Shown here piece after piece: positions 7,210-12,784 of a stretch of DNA of 12,784 nt. This DNA is from Pseudomonadota bacterium (lineage in GTDB: Bacteria > Pseudomonadota > Gammaproteobacteria > Burkholderiales > Rhodocyclaceae). A program made the translations under genes and the position numbers. The stretch lies in assembly GCA_021811225.1 (NCBI GenBank), contig JAJZPJ010000055.1, forward strand, positions 1 through 12,784, given 5' to 3'. Each line of letters begins with the position of its first letter. The stretch's first letter is position 1. The notes under the pieces are model-generated. The model was not told the DNA's origin. It made no database searches and saw only the letters and a list, made by a program, of their open reading frames with translations.

Positions 7210-7275
7210 GCCGGAATTTCTCTGGAGACACCCGAACAGCTGTCGCCCGAAATGGCCGGATGAATCCCGACTATC

Positions 7276-8208
7276 TCACTCCCAGGCAGCGCGAATCGCT
7301 GCTATGCCGTGGGCACCGGCAGCCCAGGCCGTGTCCATGTCTTCTTGAGCCAGCCCGCCCAGCGCGTAGATCGGTAACGGATAAGCCGCCGCCAGAGCAG
7401 CGAAGGCTTTCCAGCCCATCCCTCGACGACCAGGATGGCTGGCGGTCTCCTTGAGGGGACCCAAGACGACGAAGTCCAGGTCTAAGCGCGCCGCTTGTGC
7501 CAGCTCCTGCTCGTCGTGGCAGGAGGCGGCGATCAAAGGGAGGCCGGGCCTGCGCGAGAGCGACAGCAGTTGCGCTGCGGTCAGATGTACGCCGTCGGCA
7601 CCGGCACGTTCTGCCAGCGCCAGATCGGCATTGATCAGCACCCGCGCACCGAAGCGCCGGCACCGCCTGATCGCCGCAGCGACAAAGGCGGCGCGTTGAT
7701 CTGCGTCGAGGCGGGGCTCGCGCAACTGTACCAGGCGCAGGCCGCGGGCCAGCGCCCGATCCAGGGCTTGCAATTGAGGCTCGACGCCGATCTCGCCGGC
7801 GTGGCTGATGGCGTAGAACGGCGGCAGGGTCAAGGCCGCCAGCACCGGCGCGTTGGCCGGCAGCAGCGGCGCGACGGTGATTCTGTCCGCGCTCTGCCAA
7901 TCGATCGCGTCGTGCTGCAGCATCCTCAATTCGCCCGCCCAGCGCAGCACGCGGAAAAAATGCAGGCGCACATCGGCGTGCTCGTAATGAAATTCGCGGG
8001 TGAGCCAAGGGTGGGTCTGCAAGACGCAAATCCCAAGCTCCTCCTGCAGCTCGCGCACCAGCGCTTCCCGAGGCGTCTCGCCTGCCTCCACCTTGCCGCC
8101 GGGGAATTCCCAGTAGCCGGGATAGAAGCCGCGGGGCGGCCGTCGACCGAGCAGGAAGCTGCCGTCGGGGCGAAGAATCACCGCGGCGGCGACATCGACG
8201 ATCTTCAA
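7276..8208 (-). CDS. MutT/Nudix hydrolase fused to a ThiE-like domain
   Basis: The product has two domains. The N-terminal MutT-like domain (residues 1 to about 125) carries a perfect Nudix box GX5EX7REUXEEXGU at 38-60, predicting a Mg-dependent (d)NTP or related diphosphate hydrolase that may clear 8-oxo-dGTP. The C-terminal part (about 130-310) is a thiamine-phosphate-synthase-like barrel: FYAISH, LVQLREP, LINADLAL, ADGVHL, VVLGPL, PIYALGG. The expected active-site lysine of the LRE-K motif is proline here, so synthase activity is doubtful. The start is taken as TTG at 8208 (310 residues), overlapping the stop of the ATPase gene as TTGA and directly preceding conserved KIVDVAAAVI. A longer upstream reading is low-complexity shadow of that gene. 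Such MutT-ThiE fusions occur next to this ATPase in other proteobacteria. Confidence 0.88.
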   Translation of the reverse strand: MKIVDVAAAVILRPDGSFLLGRRPPRGFYPGYWEFPGGKVEAGETPREALVRELQEELGICVLQTHPWLTREFHYEHADVRLHFFRVLRWAGELRMLQHDAIDWQSADRITVAPLLPANAPVLAALTLPPFYAISHAGEIGVEPQLQALDRALARGLRLVQLREPRLDADQRAAFVAAAIRRCRRFGARVLINADLALAERAGADGVHLTAAQLLSLSRRPGLPLIAASCHDEQELAQAARLDLDFVVLGPLKETASHPGRRGMGWKAFAALAAAYPLPIYALGGLAQEDMDTAWAAGAHGIAAIRAAWE

Positions 8209-9095
8209 GACTTGGGCGCTTTGTGGGCGGTTCTTCCGCCTTTGCGCCCGGCGTGGTCGCGGGCGAACTGCCAGGCGACGCGGCCGCTGCGCGAACTGCG
8301 CATCAGCGCCCACTGCAGCGCCTCGCCGCGAGCCGCTTCGATCTCCTTGTCGCTCAGGCCGTACTCGCGCAGCCAATGGGCGCAAATGGACAGGTAGTGT
8401 TCCTGGTCGAAGGGATAGAAGGAGAGCCACAGGCCGAAGCGCTCGGACAGCGAAATCTTCTCCTCCACCGTTTCGCCCGGGTGAATTTCCGTGCCGATGT
8501 GCCTGGCATCGGCGTTCTCCGCCAGATACTCGGGCATCAGGTGGCGCCGGTTGGAAGTGGCGTAGAGCAGCAGATTGTCGGGCATGCCGGCGATCGAGCC
8601 GTCGAGCACGCTCTTCAAGGCCTTGTAGCCGGGCTCGCTGGTCTCGAAAGAGAGGTCGTCGCAGAAGATGACGAAGCGCTCCGGTCGGCCGTCGATCAGG
8701 TCGACGATTTCTGCCAGGTCGGTGAGGTCGTTCTTATCCACCTCGATCAGGCGCAGACCCTTGGCGGCATATTGATCGAGCACGCCTTTCACCAAAGAGG
8801 ACTTGCCGGTGCCGCGCGCGCCGGTGAGCAGCACATTGTTGGCGCTCCTGCCGGCGACGAACTGGCGCGTGTTCTGCTCGATGCGCGCCTTCTGCTCCTC
8901 GATACCCTGCAGGTCCTTGAGGCGGATATGATGGGGTTTGCGCACGGCCTGAAGATGGCCGCGGCCGTTGCGCTTTTGCCAGCGGAAGGCGACGGCCGCT
9001 TGCCAGTCGGGGGCCGGCAGCGGCGCCGGCAGCAGGGCTTCGACGCGCGCCAACAATGCCTCGGCGCGTGCCAGAAAACGGGATAGATCTTCCAT
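8205..9095 (-). CDS. DUF815 family P-loop ATPase
   Basis: The protein belongs to the DUF815 AAA+-like ATPases, whose cellular role is unknown. With ATG at 9095 it has 296 residues. A helical N-terminus precedes IRLKDLQGIEEQK, then Walker A GARGTGKS (92-99, with K98 and S99), Walker B FVIFCDDLSF (D146-D147) and a sensor-1-like stretch LLLYATSNRRHLMPEY. SERFGLWLSFYPFDQEHYL lies near the C-terminus. The 9095 start is chosen over the in-frame ATG at 9116 because GGAG lies 7 bases upstream and the conserved region begins later. The stop overlaps the Nudix-ThiE start, so the two are co-translated. It diverges from mltA across 114 bp. Confidence 0.9.
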   Translation of the reverse strand: MEDLSRFLARAEALLARVEALLPAPLPAPDWQAAVAFRWQKRNGRGHLQAVRKPHHIRLKDLQGIEEQKARIEQNTRQFVAGRSANNVLLTGARGTGKSSLVKGVLDQYAAKGLRLIEVDKNDLTDLAEIVDLIDGRPERFVIFCDDLSFETSEPGYKALKSVLDGSIAGMPDNLLLYATSNRRHLMPEYLAENADARHIGTEIHPGETVEEKISLSERFGLWLSFYPFDQEHYLSICAHWLREYGLSDKEIEAARGEALQWALMRSSRSGRVAWQFARDHAGRKGGRTAHKAPKS

Positions 9096-9209
9096 CGGGT
9101 CACTCCGTTCGGTCATGTCGAGCGGCCCGCATCGGACTCGGACGTGCCCCCTCTGGAACTCGCCTCAGGTAAGCTTGCGGACTCGGAAACCCGAAACTCT
9201 AACAGAACC
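9096..9209. other. Divergent intergenic region between the DUF815 ATPase gene and mltA
   Basis: This 114-bp gap must hold promoters for both directions. On the plus strand TTGCGG (9175-9180) and TCTAAC (9198-9203) are 17 bp apart, but both match the sigma-70 consensus poorly and would put the start at the mltA ATG, so I do not call a promoter. I see no strong operator or repeat. Confidence 0.4.
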
Positions 9210-10379
9210 ATGTCCCGAATATTCGTTGCCCTGGCCGTCCTGCTGCTTGCCGGCTGTGCCGTCCAGCCCCCCGCCCCGGCTCCGCTGCGCTGTCCCGTAT
9301 GCCCGGTACCTAAGAAGGCGCCGCCGCCTGCCAAGCCGCTCCAGCCGGCGACCTGGGACGATCTTCCCGGTTGGGGCAAGGAAGATCTCGCGCCGGTATT
9401 CGCCGACTTTCTGCTTTCGTGCGATGCGCTGGAAAAAAGGGAGCTGTGGGCGCAGACCTGCGCGTCTGCGCGCGCCCTGGAGCAGCGGGATGGCCCGGCG
9501 CTCTCCGCCTGGTTCGAGGCGCAATTCCGGCCTTGGCAGCTCGTCAATCCCGACGGCGGACGGGACGGTCTGATCACCGGCTACTACGAGCCCGTCCTGC
9601 ATGGCAGCCGCACCCGCAAGCCGCCCTACCTCTATCCGGTCCAGGGTGTGCCCTCCGACCTCATCGACGTCGAACTCGGCGACCTCTATCCGGAACTCAA
9701 GCACATGCGCCTGCGCGGCAGAATCGAAGGCCGACGGCTGGTGCCCTACTATTCGCGCGCGGAATGGGACAGGGCCCGGCAAAACGACGACGTGTTGTTC
9801 TGGGTCGATGATGCCATCGACCTGTTCTTCATGCAGATCCAGGGTTCGGGTCAGATACAGCTCGACGACGGCAGTCGAGTTCGCGTCAGTTATGCCGACC
9901 AGAACGGCCACCCGTACCGATCGATCGGACGCTGGCTGATCGACCACGGCCAACTGAAACCCGGGCAGGTCTCGATGCAGAGCATCAAGGCCTGGGCCAA
10001 GGCCCACCCCAAGCTTCAACAGCAGATGCTCGATGCCAATCCGAGCATGGTCTTCTTCCACGAGTTGCCGCTCACCGGGGAAGGACCGCCGGGGGCGCTC
10101 GGGGTAGCGCTCAGTCCCGGACGCAGCATCGCCGTCGATCCGAAATTCACCCCCCTGGGTGCTCCGGTCTGGCTCGTCACCACCTATCCGGACAGCGAGC
10201 GCCCGCTATCGAGACTGATGCTGGCCCAGGACACGGGTGGCGCCATCCGCGACCCGGTGCGCGCGGATTTCTACTGGGGCTCGGGGGATGCCGCCGGAGA
10301 TCAAGCCGGCAAGATGCATCAAAAAGGGAAAATGTGGGCGCTTCTGCCCAGAGCTTACACTCCTGAACAAGGCGAATAA
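9210..10379 (+). CDS. mltA: Membrane-bound lytic murein transglycosylase A, lipoprotein
   Basis: MltA cleaves the MurNAc-GlcNAc bond of peptidoglycan to give 1,6-anhydro ends and is anchored in the outer membrane. ATG at 9210 gives 389 residues starting with a lipoprotein signal peptide, MSRIFVALAVLLLAGC, with lipobox LAGC and lipidated C16. The GTG at 9144 would add 22 residues ahead of the signal and is rejected. A proline-rich linker follows. The MltA core begins around GLITGYYEP (about 122), contains FFMQIQGSGQIQL, and ends in the 3D domain: AQDTGGAI (D341) and VRADFYWGSG, where D353 is the probable catalytic aspartate. The length is normal. No good Shine-Dalgarno sequence precedes it. 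Its stop abuts the distal NtrC-like site of amtB. Confidence 0.95.
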   Translation: MSRIFVALAVLLLAGCAVQPPAPAPLRCPVCPVPKKAPPPAKPLQPATWDDLPGWGKEDLAPVFADFLLSCDALEKRELWAQTCASARALEQRDGPALSAWFEAQFRPWQLVNPDGGRDGLITGYYEPVLHGSRTRKPPYLYPVQGVPSDLIDVELGDLYPELKHMRLRGRIEGRRLVPYYSRAEWDRARQNDDVLFWVDDAIDLFFMQIQGSGQIQLDDGSRVRVSYADQNGHPYRSIGRWLIDHGQLKPGQVSMQSIKAWAKAHPKLQQQMLDANPSMVFFHELPLTGEGPPGALGVALSPGRSIAVDPKFTPLGAPVWLVTTYPDSERPLSRLMLAQDTGGAIRDPVRADFYWGSGDAAGDQAGKMHQKGKMWALLPRAYTPEQGE

Positions 10380-10394
10380 CCCCATATTGGTGCG
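10378..10394 (+). promoter_or_regulatory. Weak distal NtrC site upstream of amtB
   Basis: AACCCC-N5-GGTGCG against the NtrC consensus TGCACC-N5-GGTGCA: the right half matches five of six and the left three of six. Its centre (10386) is 31 bp upstream of the strong site centre, about three helical turns, close to the spacing of the paired NtrC sites at E. coli glnA. The spacing is the main support. Confidence 0.5.
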
Positions 10395-10408
10395 GCCAAT
10401 GCTTATAT

Positions 10409-10425
10409 TGCACCATGGAGGTGCT
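10409..10425 (+). promoter_or_regulatory. Strong NtrC enhancer site upstream of amtB
   Basis: TGCACC-ATGGA-GGTGCT matches eleven of the twelve fixed bases of TGCACC-N5-GGTGCA. The centre (10417) is about 97 bp upstream of the start predicted from the sigma-54 element, a normal distance for an NtrC enhancer. Confidence 0.85.
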
Positions 10426-10456
10426 ATATCCTCTGCGCTTGTTCTATAGAAACTTA

Positions 10457-10469
10457 TAAGTGTTTGAAT
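10457..10469 (-). promoter_or_regulatory. Candidate IHF site between NtrC sites and the amtB promoter
   Basis: Read on the minus strand, ATTCAA-ACAC-TTA matches the IHF consensus WATCAA-N4-TTR with a single mismatch. It lies in an AT-rich stretch between the enhancer and the promoter, where an IHF bend would bring NtrC to sigma-54 polymerase. The consensus is loose, so chance matches are possible. Confidence 0.45.
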
Positions 10470-10477
10470 GACATGAT

Positions 10478-10494
10478 GTGACCATTTTGGTGCG
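10478..10494 (+). promoter_or_regulatory. NtrC-like site overlapping the sigma-54 -24 element
   Basis: GTGACC-ATTTT-GGTGCG keeps ACC-N5-GGTGC of the NtrC consensus. The right half coincides with the -24 GG of the promoter. If bound, it would interfere with polymerase, and could limit expression at high NtrC levels. It is weak on the left half. Confidence 0.35.
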
Positions 10495-10503
10495 TTTTTT
10501 GCT
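10488..10503 (+). promoter_or_regulatory. Sigma-54 promoter of amtB
   Basis: TGGTGCG-TTTT-TTGCT has the invariant GG (10489-10490) and GC (10501-10502) exactly 10 bp apart and agrees with TGGCACG-N4-TTGCW at most positions. The predicted start is near 10514, leaving a 24-base leader with GGAG at 10527-10530 before the amtB ATG. Confidence 0.85.
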
Positions 10504-10537
10504 AGATGCTTCCGATTAGTGCAAACGGAGCCCCAAA

Positions 10538-11740
10538 ATGGAGAATCTCAAGAACGCCAGCGATGTCCTGTTCATCCTGCTGGGTGCCATCATGATCCTG
10601 GCGATGCACGCCGGATTCGCCTTCCTCGAACTCGGAACGGTACGCAAGAAGAACCAGATCAATGCACTGGTGAAAATCCTCGTCGATTTCGCGGTGTCAA
10701 CCTTGGCCTATTTTTTCATCGGCTATGGCATCGCCTACGGCATCAATTTCTTCTCCGGCGCCGAGGTGCTGGCACAGAAGAACGGCTACGAGCTGGTCAA
10801 ATTCTTCTTCTTGCTGACTTTCGCTGCCGCGGTTCCGGCCATCGTGTCGGGCGGCATCGCCGAACGCGCAAAGTTCTATCCGCAGCTCGCCGCCACCTTT
10901 CTGCTGGTCGGGTTCGTCTATCCCTTCTTCGAGAGCATCGCCTGGAACCATGCATACGGCATACAGGCGTGGTTGCTGCGCACTTTCGGTGCGGAATTCC
11001 ATGACTTCGCCGGTTCCGTGGTGGTGCATGCGATGGGTGGCTGGATCGGTCTGAGCGCGGTGATCCTGCTCGGTGCGCGGCGCGGGCGCTACGGCAAGGA
11101 TGGGGCGGTGGCCGCCCACCCTCCGTCAAGCGTTCCCTTTCTTGCCCTCGGCGCCTGGATACTCACCGTCGGCTGGTTCGGCTTCAACGTGATGAGCGCC
11201 CAATCGCTGCAAAAGGTTTCAGGTTTGGTCGCGATCAACTCGCTGATGGCGATGGTCGGCGGTACCCTCGCGGCACTGGTGGCGGGCAAGAATGACCCCG
11301 GCTTCGTGCACAACGGACCGCTCGCCGGCCTGGTGGCGATTTGCGCCGGCTCGGACGTGATGCACCCGATCGGCGCGCTAATCACCGGCGGCATCGCCGG
11401 CGCGCTGTTCGTCTGGATGTTCACGCTGACCCAGAACCGCTGGAAAATCGACGACGTTCTCGGCGTCTGGCCATTGCACGGCATCTGCGGGACCTGGGGC
11501 GGCATCGCCGCTGGCATTTTCGGGCTCAAGAGCCTGGGCGGTTCGGGAGGCGTCAGCCTGATGTCGCAACTTGCCGGCACCCTCTTAGGTGTGGCGATCG
11601 CGCTCGCGGGCGGTTTCGTCGTGTATGGGATGCTGAAATATTTTGTCGGTCTGCGCCTGGACCCGGAGCAGGAATTCAACGGTGCCGATCTGTCGGTCCA
11701 TAACATAACCGCCTCGGCCGAGCGGGAAACCTCGTGGTGA
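10538..11740 (+). CDS. amtB: Ammonium transporter, Amt family
   Basis: Amt proteins are trimeric inner-membrane channels that bind NH4+ outside and pass ammonia or ammonium inward; PII proteins block them. The 400-residue product is strongly hydrophobic with the usual succession of about 11 membrane helices. The twin pore histidines are H164 (VVVHAMGG) and H314 (WPLHGICG), 150 residues apart as in E. coli (168 and 318), and D156 matches the conserved D160. F95 and F216 are likely the phenylalanine gate. The first helix reads AMHAGFAFLELGTVRKKN, unlike E. coli AmtB and closer to the plant/cyanobacterial-type Amt branch; there is no signal peptide. No glnK is adjacent. An NtrC/sigma-54 promoter lies directly upstream, so it should be induced by nitrogen limitation. 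Confidence 0.95.
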   Translation: MENLKNASDVLFILLGAIMILAMHAGFAFLELGTVRKKNQINALVKILVDFAVSTLAYFFIGYGIAYGINFFSGAEVLAQKNGYELVKFFFLLTFAAAVPAIVSGGIAERAKFYPQLAATFLLVGFVYPFFESIAWNHAYGIQAWLLRTFGAEFHDFAGSVVVHAMGGWIGLSAVILLGARRGRYGKDGAVAAHPPSSVPFLALGAWILTVGWFGFNVMSAQSLQKVSGLVAINSLMAMVGGTLAALVAGKNDPGFVHNGPLAGLVAICAGSDVMHPIGALITGGIAGALFVWMFTLTQNRWKIDDVLGVWPLHGICGTWGGIAAGIFGLKSLGGSGGVSLMSQLAGTLLGVAIALAGGFVVYGMLKYFVGLRLDPEQEFNGADLSVHNITASAERETSW

Positions 11741-11795
11741 TGCACCCGGCACGATCAGCGTCTGGCTCGGGTCAGTGGCACTGCGCATCGCTAGC

Positions 11796-12437
11796 CTAGC
11801 TGTTGTTCGAGTGGGTGAAAACTTCGACCCGCGCTGGCGGCAGGTTGCGCCAGACCATGTCGCTCGCCGCTTGAATCAATCCGGCCGATAACCACGGCGA
11901 GGGCGGGCGCGGCCAATAGGTGAACTGAATCAAACGGCCTTTGGCTCCCAGCGTCGTGGCGCATGCGGTGGTGACCCGGCTCACCGCATCCGGCGGCATG
12001 GAGCGCAAGGGCAGCCCCGATACGACTGCCGCGACGTCTCCCTTGGTGATCGCGCCGATGTCCGCAGCATCGCCCTGAAGAATGTGAATGCCCGGAAAGC
12101 GCGCGCGCAAATGCTTGGCCAGGCGCTTGGATTTTTCGATGACGATCAGCCTATCGACGGCGACGCCGTGCCGCAGCAAGGCTGCCGTGATGGCGCCCGT
12201 GCCGCCGCCAAGCTCGATGACCCAGCCTTCTTGCTCTGGATCGACCCACGCGGCCATGCGGTTGGCGAGCGAGGTCGAACTGGAACATATCGCACCGATT
12301 GCGGCCGGATCGCGAATAAGTTCCCGAAGTAAGAGATAAGCCGGTATGCGCTGCAGCGCATGGTCTACTTTGCTTGATCTCACATTGCCATTCCGAAAGA
12401 AGGGCATTGTAGCCCGCTTTGGAGGCCGCCATGTCAT
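11796..12437 (-). CDS. SAM-dependent methyltransferase, PmtA-like (possible phospholipid N-methyltransferase)
   Basis: This is a class I Rossmann methyltransferase. With ATG at 12437 it has 213 residues, with AAGGA just upstream. Motif I is VIELGGGTGAITAALL, motif II IVIEKSKRLAKHLRARFP, motif III ILQGDAADI and motif IV VVSGLPLRSMP. SGLPLR, together with the N-terminal GAICSSSTSLANRMA, resembles the PmtA family, which methylates phosphatidylethanolamine toward phosphatidylcholine, and its relatives related to rRNA dimethyladenosine transferases; the substrate here is not established. A TTG at 12482 would add 15 residues, and an ATG at 12407 (MPFFRNG) would shorten it to 203. It converges on amtB with 55 bp between and no obvious terminator. 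Confidence 0.78.
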   Translation of the reverse strand: MTWRPPKRATMPFFRNGNVRSSKVDHALQRIPAYLLLRELIRDPAAIGAICSSSTSLANRMAAWVDPEQEGWVIELGGGTGAITAALLRHGVAVDRLIVIEKSKRLAKHLRARFPGIHILQGDAADIGAITKGDVAAVVSGLPLRSMPPDAVSRVTTACATTLGAKGRLIQFTYWPRPPSPWLSAGLIQAASDMVWRNLPPARVEVFTHSNNS

Positions 12438-12462
12438 TCGATCCTTTCGGCAGGGGTGAACC

Positions 12463-12540
12463 TCTGATAGTGATAATGTCAATTATTTAAGTTATGCAAT
12501 ATGTTGTAGGCTTGGCGGTTTATTTCTCCCAACTCAGGAG
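12463..12540. other. AT-rich junction between the methyltransferase gene and the oxygenase remnant
   Basis: G+C falls to 17 of 50 bases over 12481-12530, against clearly GC-rich flanks. The stretch must include the methyltransferase promoter, but no convincing -35/-10 pair stands out: TTGACA occurs on the minus strand at 12482-12477 without a -10 at the right distance. TGATAGTGATAA (12465-12476) is a short direct repeat. The oxygenase homology begins abruptly at about 12541. Confidence 0.5.
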
Positions 12541-12784
12541 AGCCTCACGCCGGAATCGGCGACCTCCCATTGGTATTTCTGGGGCATGGCGCGCAACTTC
12601 CAGGCGCAGGATCCAGAGCTCACCGCCAGGATCCGCGAAGGCCAGGGAAAAATTTTCGCCGAGGACATGGAGATGCTGGAGCGGCAGCAGCAGAATCTGC
12701 TGGCGAATCCGCAACGGCGACTGCTGATGCTCAACATCGATGCCGGCGGCGTCAAGTCCCGGCGCATCCTGGAGCGTCTCGTCG
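12541..12784 (+). pseudogene. 5'-truncated VanA-type Rieske oxygenase alpha subunit, C-terminal remnant (continues past window)
   Basis: The frame starting AGC CTC ACG encodes SLTPESATSHWYFWGMARNF, then TARIREGQGKIFAEDMEML, LLMLNIDAGGVKSRRILERL. This is the conserved C-terminal region of VanA/phthalate-dioxygenase-type Rieske oxygenases (family resemblance from memory). Such proteins are about 340-360 residues and begin with a Rieske CxH...CxxH cluster domain. Everything before about residue 250 is missing. Upstream codons in this frame (back to the TGA at 12457) show no homology and contain no ATG, GTG or TTG before the internal methionine at 12586. It is therefore most likely a gene fragment left by a deletion or rearrangement whose left boundary is at about 12538-12541. 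An assembly junction is the alternative. The natural substrate cannot be inferred. Confidence 0.78.

Noticed and set aside
7211..7253. Possible bidirectional terminator between yacG and the Nudix-ThiE gene
   Set aside because: Only short complementary blocks (ATTTC/GAAAT plus CCGG) separated by 28 bases and an internal mismatch; no T run on either strand.
8209..8430. N-terminal extension of the Nudix-ThiE protein to an upstream ATG at 8430
   Set aside because: The extra 74 residues are arginine-rich translation of the DUF815 gene in another frame; conserved MutT sequence starts right after the TTG at 8208.
11790..11800. GCTAGCCTAGC palindrome at the end of the methyltransferase gene as a terminator or operator
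   Set aside because: Five-base arms with a one-base centre cannot form a useful hairpin, no T run follows, and it overlaps the stop codon of the methyltransferase.

Overview
The window is high-GC and densely packed, and looks like the chromosome of a betaproteobacterium, probably Rhodocyclales or a relative. That placement rests on general protein resemblance (NtrB/NtrC, ZapD, the Nudix-ThiE fusion) and on gene order, not on a database search. Almost all of it is housekeeping, with two well-developed regulatory regions and one broken gene at the right edge.

Left part, plus strand: the 3' end of ntrB, then ntrC (nitrogen two-component system), birA (biotin ligase) and coaX (type III pantothenate kinase). 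They are joined by ATGA overlaps, or in one case by a possible 8-codon relay ORF. A 121-bp gap follows, holding an FNR-type box placed exactly 41.5 bp before an inferred start site and a perfect 13-bp inverted repeat over the inferred -10. It precedes an orphan trpB2 (TrpB2-class tryptophan synthase beta chain). A second run follows: a membrane-anchored SPOR protein, coaE (last step of CoA synthesis), zapD (FtsZ bundling) and yacG (zinc-binding gyrase inhibitor). CoaX and CoaE are the first and last enzymes of CoA synthesis from pantothenate.

Middle, minus strand: a DUF815 AAA+ type ATPase, translationally coupled through a TTGA overlap to a MutT/Nudix-ThiE fusion protein. Divergent from it is mltA, a lipoprotein lytic transglycosylase.

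Right part: amtB (ammonium transporter) stands alone without glnK. Its 158-bp upstream region has what an NtrC-activated sigma-54 promoter needs: a strong NtrC site, a weaker NtrC site 31 bp further upstream, an IHF-like site, a GG-N10-GC promoter, and an NtrC-like site overlapping the -24 element. The NtrC made about 9 kb upstream is the likely activator. Convergent with amtB is a PmtA-like SAM-dependent methyltransferase. Past an AT-rich patch the window ends in the C-terminal part of a VanA-type Rieske oxygenase with no Rieske domain and no start codon, apparently a 5'-truncated remnant.

I saw no tRNA, rRNA, CRISPR array, insertion sequence or clear intrinsic terminator. Every gene is of a recognisable family. 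The least expected features are the anaerobic-type control region of trpB2, the layered amtB promoter, the ThiE-like domain with altered active-site motifs, and the Rieske remnant.
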